Positions 33,300 through 46,000 of a DNA stretch of 64,000 nucleotides are shown here, in pieces. The notes under the pieces are model-generated. The model was not told the DNA's origin and searched no databases. It saw only the letters and a program-made list of their open reading frames with translations. A program made the translations under genes and the position numbers. The stretch's first letter is position 1, and each line of letters opens with the position of its first letter. The stretch is from Cercis canadensis (lineage: Eukaryota > Streptophyta > Magnoliopsida > Fabales > Fabaceae): positions 117,189 to 181,188 of the forward strand of contig QAOA01000736.1 of NCBI GenBank assembly GCA_003255065.1, read 5' to 3'.

Positions 33300-35120
33300 T
33301 GGCAATTAATTTCCTTGTCTTGCCTCGCAAGAAGTTTGGAAACTGTAGAAAAAGCTGTATTCAACCACTTGATGAAGTATGTTTGACCTAATTTAAAGGA
33401 TGTATTGCCAAGAAGGCTATGTTCTTCAAGTCCTCACCCTCATCCATCCTTGTTTAAATGAATGAATGAATATTTGAGAAGATGATCAATGCAACAAAGT
33501 GATACGATAAGCATGGGCTATAAGAGTTATTGGTAGATAAGTCTCTTATCCTTATCTATTGTTATTATTATAGTTCCCTAATTATCTTTCAATTAGTATT
33601 ATTATCATATTGGGTAGTAGTTGTTTAGTAGGAGTCTTGTGGCCTTTTGGTTATATAAATGTGTTAGGTCACATTGTAAAGTAATCAATTATCAATAAAC
33701 CAGTTCTTAGTTCCTTGTTGCATCAATTGGTATCAGAGCCATCACCCACCACCATGGATCAACACCTAGTAGAAAGTCTTCTTAAAATAGCGCACCTCTT
33801 CAAAAAAGTGGAGCAAAAATGGGCTGAAATACAAAAGAACCTCAAAGAGTATTGTGAGCATTTGAAGGAAGACGAAGGAGAAGGATTATCTCAAGAAAAC
33901 ACATTGAAGGAAGCTTTGTCAACCAAGCCATCAATGAAAGGTTTTCAAAAGGAAATGTTGCCAATCGATATCCCCTTAGAAGGCACACCTTTTGAAAATA
34001 ACATCCACGTGAATCAAATAACCACAACTTTTGAAGGATTGCCCTTTATAGTCCAAGTTTTGAATCTGCCACCAAAAGAAGTTTTAGTAGCTGATGATGC
34101 CTTCCTCAACAATTGCAAGAATGAAGGCCTCATTGCTTCTTCTGAAGACAAACCTTGGGGGCAAGGTCTTCCTAGAAAGGGGGAGGGATGATACAACCCT
34201 AAATAGTTTTCTTTTATATAGTTTAGATTATCCTTATTAATTATCTATTAGGCTTAGTAATGATCTCCTAATTAGAATGTATGTTCCTTGCGGACAAGGA
34301 ACTACTTGAAGAGGGGAGGCATGATACGATAAGCATGGGCTATAAGAGTTATGGGTAGATAGGTCTCTTATCCTTATCTATTGTTATTATTATAGTTCTC
34401 TAGTTATCTTTCAATTAGTATTATTATCATATTGGGTAGTAGTTGTTTAGTAGGAATCTTGTGGCCTTTTGGTTATATAAGTGTGTTAGGTCACATTGTA
34501 AAGTAATCAATCATCAATAAATCAGTTCTTAGTTCCTTGTTGCATCACAAAGGAAGCTTCACATCGATATCTCTCCAAGAAGTTGGCAAAATGAAGGAAG
34601 TGTGGCTTCAATAATTACGAGATGATTTGGAAACTTTGCAAATAAAGGAACACGGTAGTCAATTTCTGATTTTAGTTCAAGGATGTTGGCTATCGTGAAA
34701 TCAACTATAGAAGCATTGAGAAAATAAGAAAGTTGTATGTGTGATGCAAAGGATCATTCATTCGTTGACTTCACAATTTGATTTTATGTGTATCTAGTTT
34801 GTTTTATTGGTAAATCAAAAGATCTAGACTCCATATCAATTTATCAATTGAATAAGTCCTTACGAGCCCATTAAAAAATACATTTTATGAAAGGGTAAAA
34901 TGAGGCAACATATAGAGTAAGTCCTCAAAGCCAAAGTTCTATTGAAAGATATGATGGAGGAGAAAAGATCATAAAGAGGACAAGGACGAGGAAGGGAAAG
35001 GACATGGGCATGGCCAAATAGGAATAGGTAATCGTGATGATTCCAAAAATGGAAAGCGAAGCCATTCATCAACCAACTGAAAAGTCGTGGACAAGGAAGA
35101 TTCAACAAATCTTAGAATAA
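33300..35120 (+). mobile_element. Old Copia gag-region fragment hosting a younger LTR element
   Basis: Sequence on either side of 33500-34547 resembles a Copia gag region, including a basic Arg/Gly-rich nucleocapsid-like stretch near 34970-35010. It is a worn, partial fossil with many breaks and no LTR of its own in view. The target-site duplication of the nested element falls within it, so the Copia fragment is the older of the two. Its limits are approximate. Confidence 0.6.
33500..34547 (+). mobile_element. Miniature LTR retrotransposon (TRIM-like) with 226-bp LTRs
   Basis: 1,048 bp flanked by a 5-bp duplication CAAAG (33495-33499 and 34548-34552). The LTRs at 33500-33725 and 34322-34547 are both 226 bp with TG...CA ends and differ at about 8 positions by eye. 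That suggests an age of the order of one to a few million years. A primer-binding site for initiator Met tRNA (TGGTATCAGAGCC) lies at 33728-33740, and a purine tract GAAGAGGGGAGG precedes the 3' LTR. The roughly 600-bp interior holds a single open frame (33754-34191, 145 codons plus stop) of unknown nature. No protease, integrase or polymerase is seen. It is structurally whole for a non-autonomous element, nested in an older Copia fragment. Confidence 0.9.
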
Positions 35121-38100
35121 ATGAGAGGATACAAGTAGGATTGGAAATAATTCAGGACAGACTTGCGTTCAAAGTCTTTAATTGGCTTGAGCTTTGTCTA
35201 TTAGCTTAATGTAGGTTAAAAATGCATTTCAAAGACGAAAATAGGACTATACATACAGCACACAAAAAAAAATAAAAAATACACACAATAGTATTATACA
35301 TTATACATCAGTAGTAAGTAGTATGATTAAATTTTTTATCACCAAATAATATAGTCAAGTATCGTTGAAGGATTTAAAAAACATTAAATTTCTTATTTGT
35401 ATAAAATACTATATATACTGAAAGGAATGCGAATTTAAGTATATATTTACTCTATCGCAGTATTACATCTTTTGAAGATGTACGTCACCGAAATGGGGAG
35501 ATAACGATTTGTATTCATTAATTAATCAATCAACATTTACTAATCGGTACCAGATGGCCGTTGCTGCTTTATTTAGTGGGCAAACTTCTGGTCTCCATTC
35601 ATAACAAATTAATAACTATCACAATGGCATTGTAACAATCATATCAATATTCCTAAATAAAACAATTATATTAACTGTCTGGCCCCATTGTAAACCAACC
35701 ACAAGAAAAACAACTGTATAAAATGATACCAATTAGAATAAACTTAGGTAATTTGTTATCGGAACCAACATGTCATCATATTAGAGTAATATGTCCACAC
35801 CTAAATTTTTACACATTTTTTACATCTGTATTCATGATAATATCAGAGTTTTATACTAAACCATCAGATCTAAATTGGACTAATATAAATTTATATAATT
35901 CCTTATAATTTTTTTTACACCACCTATATTTCTTTTGACAAAAGTGCAAACCTATCATTTCTCTAATTAATATATATAAAAGCAACATCATAGAGTCAAC
36001 AATAAACATTTTTCATCTGTCATATTGGAGCCTCACTATAAAAAAATTTCTGAATTCCAATGAAATTTTTTCGTTAGAATTTTGCCAAATTCTGTTGGAA
36101 TTCAAAATTTCAACGAAAATTCCAATGAAATTTGAGTCGTTGGAGAAGTGACATTTGAAATTACAAAATTTCAACAAAAATTTCAACCAAACAATAATTC
36201 CAACAAAATTTTAATGTTGGAATTCGTTTTTAAAGAAAAATTGCAACAGAAAATTTTGTTGGAATTTTTTTTGGAAATTTCAATGGAATTTCTTTTTTTT
36301 ATTTTTATTTTTTTTATTTTTTTTAAGAATTTTTTTGGAATTTCCTATACACATCTCTATTAATTCATTAATGTTATATATGAAAACTAATTAATGATAT
36401 TTTCACACTCTAGTTTGTTAATATCACACTATTTTTAATGTTTAAATATGATATAGACTAAATTACTCTCATTCAAAAATAAAAATTTAAAATTTTTTTA
36501 ATCATAATATTTTTTCTAACTCTTATTAATTGTAGCTCTATTTTTTAGTTAAAAATAAAATATATGATTAGTTAATTTTATTTTTAAATAAGGATAATTT
36601 AGTCTATCATATTTAGACATTAAAGAGAGTGTGACATTAACAAATTAGGGTGTGAAAATAACGATTTCTTATATTATATCTAATCTCACTTTACTTAACT
36701 ATGCTTTGATGCCATCGTNAATTATCATGGGCCTAATGACACCTTATTTTGTCATAAAAACTAAAGTGTATAATGTCAAGGATTGTATTCTTAGTGTATG
36801 CTCGCTTCCTTTTTCCTGTGCATTGAACTCCTATGTGAAAAATAAAAAGAAATTGAAAATGTTTAATTTTAAAAACGTTGTTAGAATATCTATAATACAA
36901 TTTAATACTTTACTTTGTCTAATACAAAGATGGAATAATTTGTCATTTTTAATTAGTCTAAAGTTTTAGAAAAATACTCCAATTTAATTATGAGTTATCA
37001 GCTAATGCATCTGGGACTAAAGTGTGAGTAACTGCAAATTATGGGAATAAACATTGTAAATAGTTAAAATATCAGGGTCAAAATAAAAACAAATAATTCT
37101 GGGTGTATTGTAATAAAGTTACATAAACTGGTTGATTTTAATAATCATGAAAATAAGGAGAAACAAGTAGCAATATGTGCAACTATATGTGGCAGCATCA
37201 CCTTTGAAATACGCATGAAATAGAACACTTGTCCATGAGCTGTCCTTTTATAGAATAAAGCAGCTGTAGATTTTTCCAAGAAATGGGGAATCAGAAGAGA
37301 GGGGATTCTGAATTGGCGGCTGATGCCTAAACAAGTTGCTAGAAGTTGAAGAGGAAAAGTAACTGCTTGGAAGCCCTTTAAGTATCTGGAAATTATGAAA
37401 AAGAGCAAATGAAGAGAGGAAAAATAAATGGAAGTGTCCTAGTTTCACTTTCAAACTATACTAGATGATAATTATAACTTCACTTTCAAGCTGCACCAGA
37501 AGACCAATGATAAGCTCTCAAAGTCCAAAGAGTAGGTTTTATGAAACATTACTCAAAAGTGAATTACCTCGCTAAAATTTGTTCCTTTTTTGGAGGAAAA
37601 TTTTTGTTAATTCTAGATTACTTGGATTTTTTTTGGACTTTTTTTTTCATATATGTTTTGGTTACGATTCTGAGTTTGAACACGAAATTTATAAATCTTG
37701 AAGATAACTTTAGTATCATTCAGGTACATGTCATTTGGTCCTTGTTAAACAAAAATTAGAAAACACTTAAAATAATAATTTTACCAGACATAAAAGAGTA
37801 ATCTCTACTTGTGAGATTTATTTTTGTGTTTACGGGAGTACTAATTATTTCTCCAATATAAACATTGTCACATCACGTACTTCGAGAAGAGGTTCGATAA
37901 TTTCTATTATGTTTAATCCATAGTTTACTTGCTATTAAAAGAGAAATTAATTAATATTACACACAAATCCTATGTTTTAAATTGGTTCCTGAGCTGCCCA
38001 AAGAACATAAATAGGAGCGAGGTAGACTCTTAATAAAAGACGATAACTAAGGAACAAATTAGTGGCCAAAGAAAAAAGCTGACAACATAGCCAAACGGCG

Positions 38101-38174
38101 AAGTATCTTTCATTATCATCATCATCTCCTGTCATTGGTCCTCATTTGTCCAAGTTGTTTTCATTTATTAGGAT
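35121..38174. other. Intergenic region between the nested LTR element and COPT gene C
   Basis: No gene was recognised. It holds a CACTA-like terminal fragment near 36033-36345 and a single-N join at 36719. Open frames at 36652-36969 and 37145-37454 show no motifs. Confidence 0.65.
36033..36345 (+). mobile_element. Probable CACTA (En/Spm-like) non-autonomous element or terminus
   Basis: It begins CACTATAAAAAAATTTCTG, close to the CACTA(C)AAGAAA start of that superfamily, followed by many copies of a TTCCAAYGAAATTT-like subterminal motif in both orientations, as these elements carry for transposase binding. A matching TAGTG end was not found, so it is truncated or degraded. Confidence 0.5.
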
Positions 38175-38181
38175 TATAAAT
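38175..38181 (+). promoter_or_regulatory. Likely TATA box of COPT gene C
   Basis: TATAAAT about 90 bp upstream of the ATG, a typical distance. Confidence 0.6.
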
Positions 38182-38265
38182 CGAACAAGAAAACCTTGCA
38201 AACCTCGAAACCCATCTCTCTCTCGATCAAGGGTTGTTTCTTTCAAGGTTTGAGAAGGAAAAGAG

Positions 38266-38703
38266 ATGGAAATGCCTCACGACCATGACATGCCAATGTC
38301 TAATGACAACAACAATATGATGATGAAGATGCATATGAGCTTCTATTGGGGCAAAGATGCCATAGTGCTATTTTCAGGGTGGCCTAACCAGAGCCCTGGC
38401 ATGTACATATTAGCTATTTTATTTGTGTTCTTTCTAGCCATGGCTGCTGAGGTGCTTTCTAACCAGCCGGTGCTTAAGCGTGGCGTGAATCCAATCACTG
38501 GAGGGCTGACTCAGGCTGCAATCCACGCTTTTCGCATAAGTTTCATTTACTTGGTTATGCTTGCTGTTATGTCCTTCAACCTGGGAATCTTCATAGCTGC
38601 CGTGGCTGGCCACACTTCTGGATTCTTCATCGCCAAGTCTCGTGCTCTTGCCGTGGCCAGAGAGGAGCATGGCTCCTCCGACGCCTTTACTAGTAAACCT
38701 TGA
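38266..38703 (+). CDS. CTR-type copper transporter, COPT1/2-like (COPT gene C)
   Basis: Intronless, 145 aa. The N-terminal 24 residues contain nine Met (MPHDHDMPM, NNMMMKMHM), the copper-scavenging region. Membrane segments are at about 45-65, 84-104 and 105-123; the second carries M98-x3-M102 and the third G115-x3-G119, both required in CTR channels. It is close to COPT gene B over the membrane part but has a shorter N-terminus and a different C-terminal tail. It probably imports Cu(I) at the plasma membrane. In the family, COPT1/2 types respond to copper deficiency through SPL7; scattered GTAC cores upstream are too common to prove this here. Confidence 0.95.
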   Translation: MEMPHDHDMPMSNDNNNMMMKMHMSFYWGKDAIVLFSGWPNQSPGMYILAILFVFFLAMAAEVLSNQPVLKRGVNPITGGLTQAAIHAFRISFIYLVMLAVMSFNLGIFIAAVAGHTSGFFIAKSRALAVAREEHGSSDAFTSKP

Positions 38704-40019
38704 AACTTGCAAGTGTTCAACTATAATTTTATCATCTAGTATCAATCGTGCCTACTTTCGTTTGTTAAGCTTCTTGATCTAGCATATAAAAGTTATATGT
38801 GCGTGTTTGGATGAATTGATTGTAGAAGAATCAGTTTTATGTTTGGGTATGTATGATTTCAGAAGGTGATAATCGTTTTGCGCTTCAAAAGCTTTTGGAC
38901 AGCATCCAAAGGCTCATCTAGGTTGATTGATTACCCTTTTAGCAAATTGAATCCATATCTGCCCCCATGGGGACAGCCGGCCAATTTGCCAAGGAGTATT
39001 TTATTATGACAGTTTCGTGTTTGAAGATCATTGAGCCTGTGGAATAGAATTATAAGAGAGAATAAGTTATTTCTGTCGCGTAATTTTCAGTAGAAAAGTT
39101 TGTATCCACAGCTGTAAACGTCATAATCACCCTGCAATTATTAATATAAATGCCTTGTGCTGTGGTTAAATATGATTCTATAGACCACAGGGTACTTAAT
39201 TCAAGTCTCTGGTCATGTGTAAATTTGTTCGATGAAACCCATTACAGTGCATCGTTTTCTCACTGCCATAGCCAAGTAGAATCAGCCAAACAACGTTTAT
39301 GGGAGCTTTTTATTTTGAAGTATTCATGAGCCGTTGATTTTTTCACTTAAATATTTCAAAATTGTAATTGCAATAGAACATTCAAAATATATTTAGTACA
39401 AGTGAATATGGCGCGTGCATTGTTGAGTAAAATTTTCTTATTTAAGAGTTCAAGCCCCTTTTCTTAAAAACAAGAAAAAGGTTGCTAACAAGTATAGTTC
39501 TTCCATGGCGCCATCCTAATACGATTTACTTCAAGGAGGGGGAAAATGTAAATATAAACTATTAACATTGATGATCATTTCAACAGGCTGATTTTGAGTC
39601 TAGTTTCTCCATTGAGTACAGTACAGAAGATATTTGATCAGCAGAAAATAAGAGGGACACAGCAGAGAGATTCAATCATAATATTCCTCAACTTCCATTT
39701 TCAGCTATCTTAGTCACTAAACCTGCAAAGTAATAACTCAAAGAAGCTGTGTTCTTAAGAAATACATGAATTTTGTTTCACTTTACTATTTCTTATTATG
39801 CTTACAACTCTCCTTTTGAGTACAAAAATCCATGAGGTGGCAATGGGAAAAATGAGATAAACATCTTCAGCAGATAACTGATAATTTTCCTGGTAGACTA
39901 AATTGTGTAACACCATTGCCTAAACTCTCTTCCTCTAACAATCAGTGGATTTGAGTGATCCGGAACGCCTCCTTTAAGAAAAGTGTATTATGGCCAACTT
40001 CCATGTGTTTTAAGTTTAA
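38704..40019. other. Intergenic region between COPT gene C and PAS1
   Basis: No gene was recognised. The last few hundred bases (about 39700-40019) are likely 3' untranslated sequence of PAS1. Around 38800-38950 is sequence resembling a dispersed plant repeat, not bounded. Confidence 0.6.
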
Positions 40020-43000
40020 TCATAGTATGGTACATCTTTGCAGCCCAAGAGACGAGAAAAATCTTCTACTACTAGGCCAAAAGAGAGAGAACCAACCCAT
40101 TTGCCGTGCTTCTGGTGCAGCTTCGTGTGGTTCGTCTGAATTTGCTCCATCTGAGTCCCCATGCTCACCATTCTCCTGGCTTTCACTCGTCTTCTGATGT
40201 TCTCCATCTTCATCCACTTTAACTTCTGCAATTTCTCCAGGCTTCTTGTCGAAAAGTCCTTTGAATTGTTTTCGAGCCTTCCTCTCCACTTCCTGCACAT
40301 GAATTGATTGAAGAATAATGTTTTAGCTATTACGTCTCAAGTCTATAAAAANAAAAAAAAAAAAAAAAAAAACGGCTTTCAAGCCGACCTGCTCCTTCTG
40401 CCTCAGCTTTTGAAGAGCCGCAGTTGCATCTGGTTCAGTTGATTTGTCAACTTTGATCATCTAAGGACAATATGCAAGTGATTTTAGACATGGATGTCAA
40501 TACACCTTACGCACTAAAACAACTAAGAATGACGATTGTACCATTTTGAAATCACTCCTTGCTTCTTCAAAATCTCCAGCAGCCATGTAGGCCATTCCAC
40601 GACGGTAAAGACCCTTGACATGTGCAGGATTTGCTTCCAAAACCTACATAGTTCAATGAGGAACACACGAAAAAAAAGAAAGTTTATGATATAAAACATG
40701 AAAGCAATTGAAAAGAAGTCATAAGGGAAAAAAAAGTTTAAACTAAGAGGGCCTTAAATCAATTGTTTTTACATTTTAAAATAGCAACATGATAAATACC
40801 AGTTCTTCCAAAGTATTCTCAAAACCCAGAGAGATCAATTATCACCACCTATTCAATCATCCAATTCCACCTCCTTCTTTTTATACTTTTTCAAAACCAA
40901 TAGTGAGACTTGACCCAGTCACACAAAGTTCAAGCAGTAGTTAGAAAAACCCCAGGAACACTAGATATTCATGTTTGGCATCCTGAGTTGAGTTATAAAA
41001 TACAGCTGCACTTAAGATGATTGTTCATACACACAGTATCAAGAAGTCCCTGTTGGGTAGAACACAGTTTGATATTTCTGAGTCCATAGGAGGACTACAA
41101 AAAACTGATCCATCAAAACCATCCCCAAAACAATAATGTCTCTATTTATACGAACAAAGTAAACACAAATTATCAGAGAGATTATTTTCATCAATGATCC
41201 TGGAATCAATAAATCAATTAGGTTTTGATTACAAAAGGAAGTAATCAGACCATAAATTATGATCTTTTCAAAATATCTGGACACCATAGCCAGACCAAAA
41301 TCCGGTAAGAACTCATTGTCAAGCCCAACATTGTTAATGTTAAGAGTTTTAACTTGCCCAAGACACCAATTTCTTAGCATGAGTCAAATTTTATCATGGA
41401 TATTTGGTCATTCAGAGAAGTAGTTAGCAATCCCAAAGACAAGGAATTACGCAGAAATACATCATCATATTTTCACTTGTTCCATATTTGCACTTGTTTA
41501 TTTCTGTCAAATTCCATTATGCTAGATCTAATTATTCAACCAATGCCGGGATCTACACTTCATATACTTTTTTACCAGCCTGGGACTCTGGGAGGGCTCA
41601 TAAAGTAGTCCAAGCATGGGTTTGCAAGGACCAATGAGTTTCAGCTTCAATGTCAATACTGCTGACATTATATTTGTCTCTGACAGAGAGAGAGCTTCTA
41701 AGGAACTAGGCTAACTCAGCCCTTAGTAAGACAAGTATCTCTTCCTGAAGCCCCATCCATGGAAGCTGAAATCACCCGTTTTAGAAGAATATAAGAGCAG
41801 ACTGATTTTAAGAGGGTGTTAGGAAAGGAAATAAGAGACCACTTGAAAAGAACAGGCTTCATCTTGTCATTCTAACAACATGCATCTAGCAGATAGCTAA
41901 ACTAAACTTTACAGTAACCCATCACAGACTCACAGTGACATCTTTCTTAAGCATTGAAAAAATTGATAATTTGTTTTACCAATGAAAAGCCTATTGAAAT
42001 TTAAAGTACAAAGTAACCCATTATTTCTGCGCTGTTAATTCCAATAAAATGAATGAGAATTACATAAAAGCTGAAGTCATCAAACATACCTTATTGCAGG
42101 TCTCAATGGACTTTCGGCATTCTCCCGTTTTCAGATAGCAAGCAGCAACATTCAGATGTAACAAATTCTTCAGTCATTTAGAAATTAGAGAAATTAGGCC
42201 CAAATTTTGAATTATCCCATTAAACATGAGATAGGCAAAGCTGCCTCCTTTTGTAAGTAAATAAAAAAAAATATAGGGGATGAGACATAAGATCACGTAC
42301 TCGTGTATCTACAAATACTTTTCCTTCTGCATCATCTTGTGGATTAACATGATTAAATTCTCGAAGCACCTGAGGTTAGTCACCACCAATGTTAATAAAT
42401 TTGATGACTAATAAATATCCAGGTTACATACAAATTTAACAATGATGAATTATAAAGTTAGATTAGCCATCATCATTTTAATAAAGCTCAGAGATTCCCC
42501 ATCATCCTTTTGATAAATTTCAGAGGTTTGATGACACCAGAAAGGAAATAAACAAAATTTAATGTCATGCAAATGCCACTGAAGAAAATCCCTGCATATG
42601 CAAATATAGATCATACAAACAAAATTTTCAAAATAGAAGTCAACTCCTCTACTGTTAGCTGAAACCAATTCAGTCACCCCTTATATTTAGTTTTATGGTT
42701 TATATCAGGATATATCAGCAGCAGCAGCAGCTGCTCCCTCCAAAAATGCTGATTTAAACCAGTGCAAAGAATTCCTTGGCGAAAGATGTCCACCAAAACA
42801 TGAAAGGGAATTGTAAGGATGCTATTATACTTGATGTATTAGCTAAAGACGGAAAGATAAATACCTTTTCATACTTTGCCTTAGCAAGTTCAAATTTTCC
42901 TTCTTTGAACAACCTGTTCCCCTGAAAGAGAATAATAGCTTGAGAGGTTATTCAAAACCAAAAGTACTACCATCGTGTTGCATAATACTTTCATAATGAG

Positions 43001-46000
43001 TGTATAACAAGTACAAAAAAAGAGTCTAGCTTCTTCTATCCATGAGGGGGGAAAAAGTACAAAAAGAACTAATTAGTATTATTAACCAACTAGCTAGGAA
43101 TATGTAGAACCACAACAAAGCTAAATCCTATTTAAGTTGGCAAGAGTTACAAACAAGTAAACACAGTTTGTTGAGGAAAAATTACCAATTATCTGAACAT
43201 GGCATGAAAATAAAACTCATGAAACATGAATTTTCATTGTATTATATACCAAAAGGCATCTATTCAGCAGTTACTGATGAACTTTTTTTGTAACATTCAA
43301 GTTTCTCCATGATTGTTTCAGTATTAATAATTTCTTATAGCTAGTATGCAAAAGTAAGCAACCAGTATCCATGGATCACCAACAAATGGTAAGAAAAGTT
43401 CTGAAGAACAACCAAAATAGAAAAAGTTCAGAAAAAAGGTTTTTTTTCCCCTTTCCACTTCTTCAACTTTTTTGGTCAACTCAGTTTTGAACACCCCATG
43501 AGATTCTTAACAGAAGTATCCTATGTTGTCAGAAAACAGAAAATGAACAACATTAACAACAACCCAAAAAAAAAAAAACCTAGGAAAAAGTCTTCAAATA
43601 GCTTGAAAGAGTAGATAACTTGGTAGTCTATAAAACCAACCTATTTTTTTATAAACTGCCATTTGCATCCTTGAAAGATTCAAAATTTTAGAAATTAATC
43701 CTTGAAAGAACATTTATTACAAAATGGGCCTTCAATCATCAATTTCTGGACCAGTTTGTTTAGAATCTTAATGATTGAAAGACTATTTTGTAATAAACAT
43801 TCTTTCAAGGACTAATTTGTGAAAGTATGAATCTTTTAAGGACTCAAATGACAATTTACTCTCTTTTTTATTATTTTTGAGAAATTTCACTCACTTTTCT
43901 CCTTAACTCTTTTAAAACATACCAAGAAAAAGTAATTATAAAGAGCAGGAGGGAGAATCCTTCATTGCTAAAACAAGTTTAAGTGGCATCTTTTCAGTAG
44001 GATGAATATATAGTTGTACACAATTTAGGATGTTAAAGCTTCTGATAGAGATAAAAACCATTCCTATGCTTGCACCTAACAGCTTAAGCTTTTAGGTTGA
44101 ATTGGCTATTGACATGGTATGATAGCCTCTTCAACCAAGTAGTCAAGAATTCAATCCTTAACGCCCACATTCTTCTAACTAAATTAAATTTCAGGATATG
44201 GTAACAATGGGCCTCTGAGTCGTCCATGCTTAAGCCCAAAGGATTTCAGCACAAGGAGCATGTTAGAGATAAAAACCATTCCTGGGGTGGGGCAACAGCA
44301 CAAGGAGCACTTAATAGTTAAGCTTTTAAATTGAATTGGCTCTTGGCATCTTCCCTTCAACAGGAATGGGGAAATAGCTCCTTTCCCCCTCCAATCATTA
44401 CTCCGAAAACACATACAATATTTGCACAAGCATGTTTGCAGTTGTGTCATGTGCCATCTTGACATAACTGACAGCTAGCAGAGGACCAGATGGAGAAAGT
44501 TTTACAGGTTCTTTTGCATACCGTGTTTCTGATCTTCTCAGCTTCATCCATTATACTTTTAAAGTCCATTCCAGTCCAGTCCTGCAATAAGGATTAAAGT
44601 TCATGATGTGATACTACCAGATGTAATAACTATGCAGTGAATAGCATGAAAAGTAGAAACCACAAGGAGATAAGGGTTGTAAAATGGCATGACATACAAC
44701 GTTGTTTGAAGAAGACAAAATTAGAAACCACGTCTGGATATATAAGGTACTCTTTCAAATGATCCAAATACTTACTCCAAATTATCATAGTTTGACAGGG
44801 ACCAAAACCATAGACATTAATATTTCATCTAAACTTGAAATTTACCCCTTTAAAAAAAAATAATTTGACATGTGAACTGAAGCAGAACAATCATACCGGG
44901 AAAAAAATTAATTGAAAGTACAATACAAACATCAGTTAAAAAATATATATATACTCAATATAACCTCACCCCACTATAAAACAGTTGCAATCAAAACAAT
45001 AACTATATTCTACATGCAAATATGCACTAATTATGTACAACAATTTGAATGTTTTTTAATTATCTAAAAGTAGTCTTCACAAAGCTTTATGTAAAAAAAA
45101 TTTGTAGAGTACCTTTGGCATTTCAAAACCAAGAAGCTCAATTTCCCATTGAATATGAGCACCCTCAGGAACATTTACAGGCCTGATAATGAATAGAGGA
45201 AGTAACTCAGTGACATTATGAGGTACAGGAATTAGGAATAATGATAGGGAATATCAAATGATATGAAACATATTTAGTTTATGATTTCCAACATCAAAAT
45301 GTGTCAAGAAATCTAAATTCCAATTTAAGAGGTCAATAAACTAGTTAGTTTCATCAATAACCTTGGAAACTTGTCATAAGCATAGTCTGGGGGGCACGTG
45401 ACAAGAGCTAACTCTCCAGGCAGCATGAGACGGACACACATTTCAAGACCCTCTGGCACCTGAGATAGAAGAAAGTAAATAAGCTTCAGTGCAACAAGAA
45501 ACGTTCAGATTGCAAAGCCTAATTTTCTTTTTTTTCATTAATATTCAAAGTCAGAGCTTATTTTGGATAACTCACAAGCCCTTCTCCAGAACAGAACTCC
45601 AATGGTTGACCATCATTATCAACTCTTGTATCATAGAATATCCTCTTTTCATCATCAAGAACCATGCCCTTGTAATGAACGCGAAGTAGACTGTCATGAA
45701 GAGGGCAATCCATTGGGAAATCACCTATATGTCCCAAACAAATGCCAAACCTTAGAAAGACCTTGGAAAGAAAGAAGTAATTGGTGCTTAAACCATGTGA
45801 ATTTGGGAAAAATTAACAAATGGCAACTACTGAACTCGTAGTATAATTACAACATTTTGAGCATAAATAGAGGCATCAGACAGGCATTGCCTATAAAACG
45901 ATTTTCTATTTCTTTCTTTCCTTTTTTTTATGGTTGAGAAAAATCGTTAAGCATCCAGTAATCTATTTAGTCCTTGTAAGAACAGCACCATTAATGAACA

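Noticed and set aside
28100-38265. GTAC copper-response elements upstream of the COPT genes
   Set aside because: GTAC cores occur, but at about the rate expected by chance in DNA of this composition; no clustered or conserved arrangement was evident.
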